Source of the DNA: Bacteroidia bacterium
GTDB lineage: Bacteria > Bacteroidota > Bacteroidia > Flavobacteriales > Flavobacteriaceae
DNA: 15,042 nt
Reading direction: 5' to 3'
NCBI GenBank assembly: GCA_030429325.1
Contig: JAUICT010000011.1
Location: forward strand, 1-15,042
Part shown: positions 5,997 through 12,244 of the stretch, in pieces
Layout of the letters: every line of letters starts with the position of its first letter
Position numbering within the stretch: the stretch's first letter is position 1
Position numbers and translations under genes: made by a program
Notes under the pieces: generated by a model
The model's database searches: none
What the model saw: only the letters and a program-made list of their open reading frames with translations
What the model was told of the DNA's origin: nothing

Positions 5997-8375
5997 TCAC
6001 ATATTAGGTTTGGAAACCACCAAGCTAGTGGTATTGGTAGCAGTGAAAACGGTTTTTCCATCAACCATATTTAATTTTGCTCCTCCTTCAGCAGATAAAT
6101 TATGGTCTTGTGGCAAAATAAGTTTGATGGTCCAGTCAGGCTGGGTTTGCTCAATCTTAATTTTGAAATGATCGTTGTTGTTTTCATACCAAATGGAAAT
6201 TTGATTATTGCCTACGGAAACATTTTCCAAAGAAGCCTTGTCCCATTTTGAAGGCATTTGGGGTTTAATGATCACCATGCTTCGATTTGCCTCTGGATTT
6301 ATACCAAAAAATTGCTCCACAATAGGAATGGCAAAGGCATAAATGTTCCATGCTTGTACGATCATCCCATAATCTGGGGAAACCTCGTACATGCTACCGG
6401 GAAGGGCGTAGCTAAAGGTTCGGGTCATTCTGGTTAGATAATCCAAGGCGTTATCGGGTCTGCCATAATTGTTTTCGGCAATGGCTTGCACTCCGGTGGG
6501 CAAGGTCATCACGGCACCTGTATATGAAAAGACTTTACTTCCCTTAAACGACCCAACGTCTTTACCCGCAGACTCATCTCTATCTATTCCCGTAACAAAC
6601 ATGCCAAATGGATTGGTATATTTCTCGGCGGTATTTAAGGCCGTTATAGCTTTGGTGCTGTCGGCTATTCCCATTTCCATTGGGGTGTTCACCACCCAAT
6701 TATGGTGTAGCACAAAAGGTTTCAAGGAGGTGGATTGTTGATTCAAAATTGCCTTCTTGGTAGCCTGGAGTTCTTCAATGGCCCACGGCTTGTTCAAGGT
6801 ATCTGCTCTAACCATGGCATCGTCTATTAAATGCAATGCTTGTTGGTCCGTGCCCAAAAAGTCTGCATAAGAACCGAACGGTTCGGACCAAAAATCTGTA
6901 TTTATTTTGGTTCGAAGCTTATCTGCCAATGCCTGATATTCTTTTGCCAAATCGTGCTTTTCCAGTTCGGAAGCCATCTTTGAAGCATCTTCAAAAGCTT
7001 TTTGGGTATATGCAGCAACATCGATCATCTCGCTGTCTAGGCCATGGATTTCCATCATCCCAAAACCATCTGGGAATAGGTTATTGTTGCTATCATTTTC
7101 ATCCATAAGCCACTGAAGACCTTTTTGAACTGTTGGGAAGTATTTTTTTAGAAACTCCAAATCACCGTTCCACTTATAAATATGATAGATCAAAGACGCA
7201 AACTGAGGGGTTTCGTTGATATTCCCTGGGTTGAATACGGTGCCGTTGGTAGACATTTCATGAAGAATTCTGCCGTTGTCATTTACCGCAAGAGAAACAC
7301 TATCCAATAACGTAATTGTCTTTTCTACGATATCCTTTTGGCCAATCGCCATGTATCCTTTTAGTGCATACTCACTATCCACACCAAACCACCATGGGTA
7401 ATCGGGTATGCCGGCTCCTATGCCCGTACCGATTTCTGGAACCGTCCGCACCAACCAGTCGCAATTGTATTTGAGCCATTCAAACGCCTGTTGCATATTT
7501 TTATCGGGAATGGTAAGCTTGGATTGATGGGCAAGTTGGGCGTAACGTTCTTTTTTCTGCTGTGCCATTTTAAAGAACCCATTGTGTATGTCCCGATATG
7601 TGGCCAAAGCTTCTTCTTTTGATTTGTACGAACCGGAAATCACAAAATTGAGAATATATTCAGATTTACCGGGCACCGTAAAGGCATACACAAGAGAGCC
7701 CGATTTGCCGTTTTCGCCATTTGTTTTCTCTGGTGAAGAGCTAGATGAAGGGTTCTGATCAGACCCAAAAACGGTGAACCATGAATTGTTTTCGTCTTTT
7801 CCAATCCACTTGCCGCCATCTAATTTAATGTTGTCCACAGCATCATGCATTTGGGTTCGTTCGCCTAGCCATGTTGGTCTTAGGTCTGTATGTCCAGTAA
7901 ACGTAAACTTCAAGGATTTTTCGGCAGCACTCTTGTTGTGTATCACAAACTGAACAAATACACCTTGAGTTGTGTCTGGAACAAATTGTATGCGGTCTAC
8001 AGAAATGTTTTTGGAAGGAAAATCAAAGATGTGTTGATTGGCAAAAGGGTAGTTGATAAAATCAGTGGCATTGTTCAGCTCTAAAGTATCGGTTTCCAAC
8101 TGGATTTCTGCATCAAACCCATCCAAAAGTTTTATGGGATGGTTCCATATACCGCCCATTTCGCCTTTTATATGCCATCCCAAAGGCGGGAACTGTCCGT
8201 TTTGATGACCTACCATGTAAATCCGGTCACCCGCAGTTACGTATGGAGAATCTTTGTAGCGATCATTCCCCTTAATGGATTCTGAGGTTTGCAATAATGT
8301 TGACAATGGCTGTTGGGATTCAGAAGAGCACCCCACAAAGGCAATTATTAAAACTAAGCGTAATAGAATCCTCAT
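5997..8375 (-). CDS. Lipoprotein with six-hairpin (alpha/alpha)6 glycosidase-like domain, related to glycogen-debranching enzymes
   Basis: The reading frame is open to 8525, but the ATG at 8375 starts a clear lipoprotein signal (MRILLRLVLIIAFVGC, Cys16), giving 792 residues; the upstream part overlaps the rng terminator. It shows an N-terminal beta-rich region (about 40-250) with a Ser/Asn/Gly-rich loop near 206-226, a helical catalytic-type domain (about 290-690) and a C-terminal beta domain (about 695-790). The segments IPDYPWWFGVDSEYALKG, NPGNINETPQFASLIY, DGFGMMEIHGLDSEMID, GIDRDES and YEVSPDYGMIVQAWN suit a six-hairpin glycosidase of the amylo-1,6-glucosidase/GDE or GH15-like group. Candidate catalytic acids include Asp447, Glu449, Asp598, Glu601 and Glu664, none proven. 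It probably acts on an alpha-linked oligosaccharide in the periplasm or at the cell surface; the substrate is unknown. No susCD genes are near. Confidence 0.7.
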   Translation of the reverse strand: MRILLRLVLIIAFVGCSSESQQPLSTLLQTSESIKGNDRYKDSPYVTAGDRIYMVGHQNGQFPPLGWHIKGEMGGIWNHPIKLLDGFDAEIQLETDTLELNNATDFINYPFANQHIFDFPSKNISVDRIQFVPDTTQGVFVQFVIHNKSAAEKSLKFTFTGHTDLRPTWLGERTQMHDAVDNIKLDGGKWIGKDENNSWFTVFGSDQNPSSSSSPEKTNGENGKSGSLVYAFTVPGKSEYILNFVISGSYKSKEEALATYRDIHNGFFKMAQQKKERYAQLAHQSKLTIPDKNMQQAFEWLKYNCDWLVRTVPEIGTGIGAGIPDYPWWFGVDSEYALKGYMAIGQKDIVEKTITLLDSVSLAVNDNGRILHEMSTNGTVFNPGNINETPQFASLIYHIYKWNGDLEFLKKYFPTVQKGLQWLMDENDSNNNLFPDGFGMMEIHGLDSEMIDVAAYTQKAFEDASKMASELEKHDLAKEYQALADKLRTKINTDFWSEPFGSYADFLGTDQQALHLIDDAMVRADTLNKPWAIEELQATKKAILNQQSTSLKPFVLHHNWVVNTPMEMGIADSTKAITALNTAEKYTNPFGMFVTGIDRDESAGKDVGSFKGSKVFSYTGAVMTLPTGVQAIAENNYGRPDNALDYLTRMTRTFSYALPGSMYEVSPDYGMIVQAWNIYAFAIPIVEQFFGINPEANRSMVIIKPQMPSKWDKASLENVSVGNNQISIWYENNNDHFKIKIEQTQPDWTIKLILPQDHNLSAEGGAKLNMVDGKTVFTATNTTSLVVSKPNM

Positions 8376-8397
8376 TTCAATGAATATTGGTGGATCA

Positions 8398-8405
8398 TAA
8401 AAGTA
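8398..8405 (-). promoter_or_regulatory. Candidate -7 element of the glycosidase-like lipoprotein gene
   Basis: Read on the minus strand this is TACTTTTA, one base off TAnnTTTG, ending 22 bases before the ATG at 8375. It lies between the rng terminator and the signal peptide, where a promoter is needed. No clear -33 box was seen. Confidence 0.35.
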
Positions 8406-8431
8406 GCACTTTGTATCTAAATCCCTTAAAA

Positions 8432-8462
8432 CAAAAAAGCGGCTCCAATTTTGGAGCCGCTT
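8432..8462 (-). terminator. Strong Rho-independent terminator of rng
   Basis: AAGCGGCTCCAA and TTGGAGCCGCTT form a perfect 12-bp GC-rich stem (8437-8462) around a two-base centre. On the minus strand it is followed by a T run (TTTTTTGTTTT). It starts directly after the rng stop codon and separates rng from the lipoprotein gene. Confidence 0.9.
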
Positions 8463-8463
8463 C

Positions 8464-10014
8464 TTATATATGTATTGTTTTGCCGTCTTTATTCTTAAAG
8501 CGGTATTCAAGGTATTTGTAAGCATCCCTTGGTTGTATTTTCACCCATTTTTTGTGATCCATAAACCATTTGGATCGTATGGATGGAAATCCTTTGGTCA
8601 GATAAGCAGCAATAAACGGATGCGTATTTAATATGATGCCATTGTTTACTTGCTTGCTTTTCAAAATTCGCTCAAGGTCCACTTGTATTTTGTCTATCAA
8701 GACTATCGGAGCTTCCACTTCGGCGCCGTTGCCGTTTGGATTTTCCTCACTGGTCTTAATGTTCATTTCGGGGCGTACCCTTTGCCTTGTAATCTGTACC
8801 AGGCCAAATTTGCTTGGAGGCAAAATTTTGTGTTTTGCCCTGTCGTCCTTCATTTCTTCCCGTAGGTGATCAAATAACTTTCTTCTGTGTTCACCTTTGG
8901 TCATATCTATGAAGTCCACTACAATGATTCCACCCATATCTCGCAGTCGCAATTGCCTAGCAATTTCCGATGCTGCCAATAGATTTACCTCCAGAGCGGT
9001 ATCCTCTTGGTTCTTGGCCTTGTTGGAACGGTTCCCGCTGTTCACGTCTATTACGTGGAGCGCTTCGGTATGTTCTATGACAAGATATGCCCCACGGCTC
9101 ATGGAAGCCGTTTTTCCAAAAGAGGTCTTGATCTGGCGTTCAATTCCAAATTTTTCAAAAATGGGAGCGGAACCTGAATACTGCTTTACTATGGCTTCTT
9201 TTTCGGGTGCGATTTCGTGCAAATAATCCTTGATTTGATTATAGAGCGTTTCATCATCAACGTGGATTCCTGAAAAGGAATCGTTGAAAACATCCCTTAA
9301 AATGGAAGAAGCTCTATTGACTTCCACCAAAACTTTTGAGGGGTGCGGTGCTCTTGGCAATTTCTTGCACATTGCTATCCATTTGGATAGCAAGTTCTGA
9401 AGATCTTTGTCCAGTTCTGCAACTTTTTTGCCTTCTGCAACGGTACGGATAATAACACCAAATCCTTTGGGCTTAATGCTCTTTACCAAACGGATAAGTC
9501 TGTCCTTTTCTTCCTTGCTCGCTATCTTTTGGGATACCGAGACCCGGTCGGAAAAAGGAACCATGACCAAATAGCGCCCGGCTATGGAAAGCTCTGAGCT
9601 GATTCTGGGCCCTTTGGTGGATATGGGTTCTTTTACAATTTGTACCAATAATGACTGATTGGCTTTGATTACATCATTGATGCTGCCATTCTTGTCGATG
9701 TCTTTTTCAAATGGAAAATCTTTCAGGGTGTAATCCTTTAAACGCCCTGTCCTAACTTTTTTGATGAATTTCAACATGGAAGACAATTGCGGGCCCAGGT
9801 CATGATAATGCAGGAATGCATCTTTTTCGTAACCTACATTGACAAATGCTGCGTTAAGGCCTGTAACGGGTTTTCTGATCTTGGCCAGAAAAATATCCCC
9901 TACGGAAAAGTTGTTGTTGTCTTCTTCTTTGTGTAATTCTATAAGTTTTCCATCCTTGAGTAAGGCAAAATCGACTGCTTCGGGACTAGATCGAACAATT
10001 AATTCTCTATTCAC
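8464..10014 (-). CDS. rng: Ribonuclease E/G family endoribonuclease (RNase G)
   Basis: This single-strand-specific endoribonuclease of 516 residues matures 5' ends of rRNA and starts mRNA decay. An S1-like RNA-binding region (about 36-140) includes VGDIFLAKIRKPVTGLNAAFVNVG and GPRISSELSIAGRYLVMVP. The segment between them (about 88-118) looks like a charged insertion. The catalytic metal ligands are Asp323 (VIDVNSG) and Asp367 (VVDFIDM), matching Asp303 and Asp346 of E. coli RNase E. The C-terminal small domain ends IQPRDAYKYLEYRF. The CPxC zinc-link that normally follows RQRVRPE is missing; the protein has one Cys in all. There is no long disordered scaffold tail, so it is of RNase G rather than RNase E shape. 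The start codon is GTG 10014, since no in-frame ATG lies nearby. Two hairpins lie in its leader. It ends at a strong terminator. Confidence 0.95.
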   Translation of the reverse strand: MNRELIVRSSPEAVDFALLKDGKLIELHKEEDNNNFSVGDIFLAKIRKPVTGLNAAFVNVGYEKDAFLHYHDLGPQLSSMLKFIKKVRTGRLKDYTLKDFPFEKDIDKNGSINDVIKANQSLLVQIVKEPISTKGPRISSELSIAGRYLVMVPFSDRVSVSQKIASKEEKDRLIRLVKSIKPKGFGVIIRTVAEGKKVAELDKDLQNLLSKWIAMCKKLPRAPHPSKVLVEVNRASSILRDVFNDSFSGIHVDDETLYNQIKDYLHEIAPEKEAIVKQYSGSAPIFEKFGIERQIKTSFGKTASMSRGAYLVIEHTEALHVIDVNSGNRSNKAKNQEDTALEVNLLAASEIARQLRLRDMGGIIVVDFIDMTKGEHRRKLFDHLREEMKDDRAKHKILPPSKFGLVQITRQRVRPEMNIKTSEENPNGNGAEVEAPIVLIDKIQVDLERILKSKQVNNGIILNTHPFIAAYLTKGFPSIRSKWFMDHKKWVKIQPRDAYKYLEYRFKNKDGKTIHI

Positions 10015-10029
10015 CTGAATCGATTTTAA

Positions 10030-10059
10030 ATTTATCCCGGAATAGGTTATGGGATAAAT
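10030..10059 (-). promoter_or_regulatory. Leader hairpin 1 of rng
   Basis: TTTATCCC (10031-10038) and GGGATAAA (10051-10058) are exact inverted complements, and A10030/T10059 adds a ninth pair, around a 12-base loop. In the rng mRNA the hairpin would end 15 bases before the GTG start. It has no following T run, so it is unlikely to be a terminator. A control function is an inference. Confidence 0.4.
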
Positions 10060-10077
10060 GATTAAACAATATATGGT

Positions 10078-10099
10078 ATCGGTTCTATTTCAAACCGAT
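10078..10099 (-). promoter_or_regulatory. Leader or promoter-region hairpin 2 of rng
   Basis: ATCGGTT (10078-10084) and AACCGAT (10093-10099) form a perfect 7-bp inverted repeat around 8 bases. It may be in the rng leader RNA or be a protein-binding site at its promoter, which I could not place. Confidence 0.3.
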
Positions 10100-10150
10100 T
10101 GAAATTCGTTTCTTGAATCTCTATGTCAAAGAACGTGTTTGTGTAAAATG

Positions 10151-10177
10151 AAAAAGTAGTTGCAACAACTACTTTTT
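10151..10177 (-). terminator. Terminator of the HU/29-residue protein transcript
   Basis: AAAAAGTAGTTG and CAACTACTTTTT form a perfect 12-bp stem around CAA, with A/T runs at both ends, so it could also stop plus-strand transcription. The TAG stop codon of the 29-residue gene lies inside the stem. It separates HU and the small gene from rng. Confidence 0.75.
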
Positions 10178-10258
10178 CTTGTGTCGGTTAGCTCTTCTGC
10201 GTTTTTTGCGCTTGTGCGTAGCTACCTTGTGTCTTTTTCTTTTTTTACCACTCGGCAT
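10169..10258 (-). CDS. 29-residue Lys/Arg-rich small protein, possible ribosomal or RNA-binding protein
   Basis: An ATG at 10258 opens a 29-codon frame ending at TAG 10171-10169, too short for usual gene finding. The product begins MPSGKKRKRHKVATHK and has 10 Lys, 7 Arg and 3 His among 29 residues, with no acidic residue. It starts 28 bases after the HU stop and ends in a 12-bp terminator stem, so it has the layout of a true second gene of the HU transcript. I recall near-identical short proteins at this spot in other Bacteroidota, usually called hypothetical. Such a composition fits a peptide buried in rRNA, like bTHX of Thermus. It could be a small r-protein of this phylum (bL38 was described from the Flavobacterium johnsoniae ribosome, but I cannot recall its sequence). 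Function is not shown. Confidence 0.8.
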   Translation of the reverse strand: MPSGKKRKRHKVATHKRKKRRRANRHKKK

Positions 10259-10286
10259 AGGGCTTCTTGCTTTAGTGTTAGTTATA

Positions 10287-10577
10287 TTATTTTACTTGTA
10301 CGTTGCTTTTTACACCTTCAACAAACACCTTGGCGGGTTTGAAGGCAGGAATATTGTGTGCGGGGATTTTAATGGTAGTGTTCTTTGAAATGTTTCTACC
10401 TGTTTTTTCCGCTCTCGTCTTAATGATAAAGCTTCCAAAACCTCTTAAATAAACATTATCTCCATTCTCCAAGGACGATTTTACCTCCTCCATAAATGAT
10501 TCAACTGTTGCTTGAACGTCTCCTTTCTCAATACCTAACTTCTCTGAGATTCTAGTTACAATATCTGCTTTCGTCAT
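10287..10577 (-). CDS. hup: HU-family nucleoid DNA-binding protein
   Basis: This small histone-like protein (96 residues, normal for HU) forms dimers that bend DNA. The N-terminal helices are MTKADIVTRISEKLGIEKGDVQATVESFMEEVKSSL in outline (about 1-38). They are followed by GDNVYLRGFGSF, the core beta signature, and the DNA-binding arm around KTGRNISKNTTIKIPAHNIPAFKPAK. The arm has GRNISKN where most HU proteins have GRNPQTG, so the intercalating proline is displaced to IPAHNIPAFKP; this form is, I believe, common in Bacteroidota. It is followed by the 29-residue basic gene on the same strand and faces mutY across 123 bases. Whether it is an HU or an IHF-type subunit cannot be told from sequence alone. 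Confidence 0.95.
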   Translation of the reverse strand: MTKADIVTRISEKLGIEKGDVQATVESFMEEVKSSLENGDNVYLRGFGSFIIKTRAEKTGRNISKNTTIKIPAHNIPAFKPAKVFVEGVKSNVQVK

Positions 10578-10611
10578 TTCTCTTGATTATTTTTCTTATT
10601 TTTTTGGCTTG

Positions 10612-10619
10612 CAAATATA
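10612..10619 (-). promoter_or_regulatory. -7 promoter element of the HU gene
   Basis: Read on the minus strand this is TATATTTG, a perfect match to TAnnTTTG, 34 bases before the HU ATG. No TTG stands at the -33 distance. The expected transcript start leaves a leader of about 28 bases. Confidence 0.55.
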
Positions 10620-10623
10620 AACA

Positions 10624-10660
10624 TTAAAATTAATCTTTCGTTTAAAGCCTTTAATTTTAA
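10624..10660. repeat. AT-rich 10-bp inverted repeat between HU and mutY
   Basis: TTAAAATTAA (10624-10633) and TTAATTTTAA (10651-10660) are exact inverted complements 17 bases apart. They lie just upstream of the HU -7 box and within the likely mutY promoter region, so this may be an operator or a bendable site. Because the region is very AT-rich, chance is possible. Confidence 0.35.
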
Positions 10661-10700
10661 GTATATAAACTGATACACACAGACAATAGTATTTTTCTGC

Positions 10701-11738
10701 ATGTCTTTTTCCCAAGAAATTTTACAATGGTACCATAAGAACAAACGAGAGTTGCCATGGAGGAACACCACGGAACCATATAATATTTGGCTATCTGAAA
10801 TTATCCTTCAGCAGACCCGGGTTGTTCAAGGAATGCCCTATTACCTTAAGTTTTTGGATGCTTTTCCTACTGTTCGCCATTTGGCGAACGCCCCAGAAGA
10901 AAAAGTTTTAAAGCTTTGGCAAGGGCTAGGCTACTATTCAAGAGCCAGAAATTTACATGCGACTGCCAAAATGGTAGTAAATGAGCATAATGGAACATTT
11001 CCGAATACCTATGTTGGGTTAAAATCCTTGAAAGGCGTTGGGGATTATACAGCTAGCGCCATAGCATCTATCTGTTTTAACATTCCGGAGCCTGTTGTTG
11101 ATGGTAATGTATACAGGGTATTGGCAAGGTATTTTGGCGTGGATATACCCATAAATAGTTCTGAAGGAATCAAATATTTCAAGGAATTGGCAAGAAAAGT
11201 AATGGATGTTGATGATGCAAGGGACTACAATCAGGGTATCATGGAGTTTGGGGCCATTCAATGTGCGCCAAAAAAACCATATTGCATGTTATGTCCGTTA
11301 CAAGAGAGCTGTGTGGCCCTGAAAGATAATAAAGTGGATGTTCTGCCCATAAAACTGAACAAGACCAAGACCCGAAGACGATATTTTAATTATCTGGTTT
11401 TTTTGGATGGTCAAAAGAATACCTTATTGGAACAGCGAAAAGGAAAGGGCATATGGCAAAATCTATATCAGTTTCCCTTGCTGGAATCCGAAAAGGAATT
11501 ACAAGTTGAAGAATTTGAACAAATTCTAATGAAAGAAAATAGGTTTCCACGATACCGTTCTTTTTCCATGTATAATGAGACACCAATTGTTCACAAGCTG
11601 TCACACCAACATTTACACACCAAGTTTTGGATTATTGAAACTAACCACAATTTAGACAATGGAATTTCTTGGGAACAAATCGCACAATTTCCAGTACCAG
11701 TTTTGATAGCAGATTTCATCCAAACATTTAAAATTTAG
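10701..11738 (+). CDS. mutY: A/G-specific adenine DNA glycosylase
   Basis: MutY removes adenine mispaired with 8-oxoguanine in base-excision repair. The protein has 345 residues (E. coli 350). The catalytic Glu33 is in WLSEIILQQT, the helix-hairpin-helix is LKGVGDYTASAIA (110-122), and Asp134 is in PVVDGNVYRVLAR. The 4Fe-4S loop has the exact C-X6-C-X2-C-X5-C spacing (Cys188, 195, 198, 204). A C-terminal Nudix-like domain (about 225-345), which reads the 8-oxoG partner, holds KLSHQHLHTKFW. It heads the plus-strand series mutY-ssb-gldE-gldD and is divergent from HU. The ATG at 10701 is the first start in frame. Its own promoter is not clear. Confidence 0.97.
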   Translation: MSFSQEILQWYHKNKRELPWRNTTEPYNIWLSEIILQQTRVVQGMPYYLKFLDAFPTVRHLANAPEEKVLKLWQGLGYYSRARNLHATAKMVVNEHNGTFPNTYVGLKSLKGVGDYTASAIASICFNIPEPVVDGNVYRVLARYFGVDIPINSSEGIKYFKELARKVMDVDDARDYNQGIMEFGAIQCAPKKPYCMLCPLQESCVALKDNKVDVLPIKLNKTKTRRRYFNYLVFLDGQKNTLLEQRKGKGIWQNLYQFPLLESEKELQVEEFEQILMKENRFPRYRSFSMYNETPIVHKLSHQHLHTKFWIIETNHNLDNGISWEQIAQFPVPVLIADFIQTFKI

Positions 11739-11746
11739 TACTTTTG
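11739..11746 (+). promoter_or_regulatory. -7 promoter element of ssb
   Basis: TACTTTTG is a perfect match to TAnnTTTG, placed directly after the mutY stop codon and ending 15 bases before the ssb ATG. The leader would be under 10 bases. A good -33 box was not seen, but the position suggests ssb-gldE-gldD can be transcribed apart from mutY. Confidence 0.5.
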
Positions 11747-11761
11747 ACTAATTAAAGAGTT

Positions 11762-12220
11762 ATGAGCGGAACATTGAACAAAGTAATGCTGATCGGGCAT
11801 TTGGGAGACGAAGTGAAAATCCACTATTTTGAAGGTGGAAATTGCATTGCCCGCTTCCCTTTGGCCACCAATGAAACCTATACCAATAGGCAGACTGGAG
11901 AAAAGGTCACCAATACGGATTGGCATAATATTGTGGTACGGAACAAGGCTGCCGAAATCTGTGAAAAATATTTGAGCAAAGGCGATAAGGTATATGTTGA
12001 GGGTAGGCTCAAAAACAGACAATGGCAGGGTGAAGATGGCAATACCAGATATACTACCGAGGTACATGTGCAGGATTTCACCTTCCTGACTACAAAGAAA
12101 GAGAGCATGGCCAATGTACAGCAGATGCAGGAAACTTCTCAAAGGCAGGAAACATCTAAAGTTTCTGGCCCTGTGGCGCCCATGGATGAGACCGAGGTAG
12201 AGGATGACCTACCATTCTAA
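11762..12220 (+). CDS. ssb: Single-stranded DNA-binding protein
   Basis: SSB coats single-stranded DNA in replication, recombination and repair and recruits partners through its C-terminal tip. The protein has 152 residues. The OB fold covers about residues 1-107, with NKVMLIGHLGDEVKI, RFPLATNETY, TDWHNIVVRNKAAEICEKYLSKGDKVYVEGRL and TTEVHVQDFTFL. A Gln/Thr-rich linker (about 113-143) leads to the acidic tip EVEDDLPF, the partner-binding motif. It follows mutY after 23 bases and is followed by gldE after 24, so all three may share a transcript. A replication or repair gene feeding into gliding genes is a known flavobacterial arrangement. Confidence 0.97.
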   Translation: MSGTLNKVMLIGHLGDEVKIHYFEGGNCIARFPLATNETYTNRQTGEKVTNTDWHNIVVRNKAAEICEKYLSKGDKVYVEGRLKNRQWQGEDGNTRYTTEVHVQDFTFLTTKKESMANVQQMQETSQRQETSKVSGPVAPMDETEVEDDLPF

Positions 12221-12244
12221 AAATATAAGATAAAGCAATTCAAT

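Noticed and set aside
8376..8525. Longer N-terminus of the glycosidase-like lipoprotein (to 8525)
   Set aside because: It would run through the rng terminator and rng 3' end and bury a clear lipoprotein signal peptide; the ATG at 8375 explains the data better.
10690..10697. TATTTTTC as the mutY promoter -7 box
   Set aside because: It ends 3 bases before the mutY ATG, so transcription would start inside the gene.
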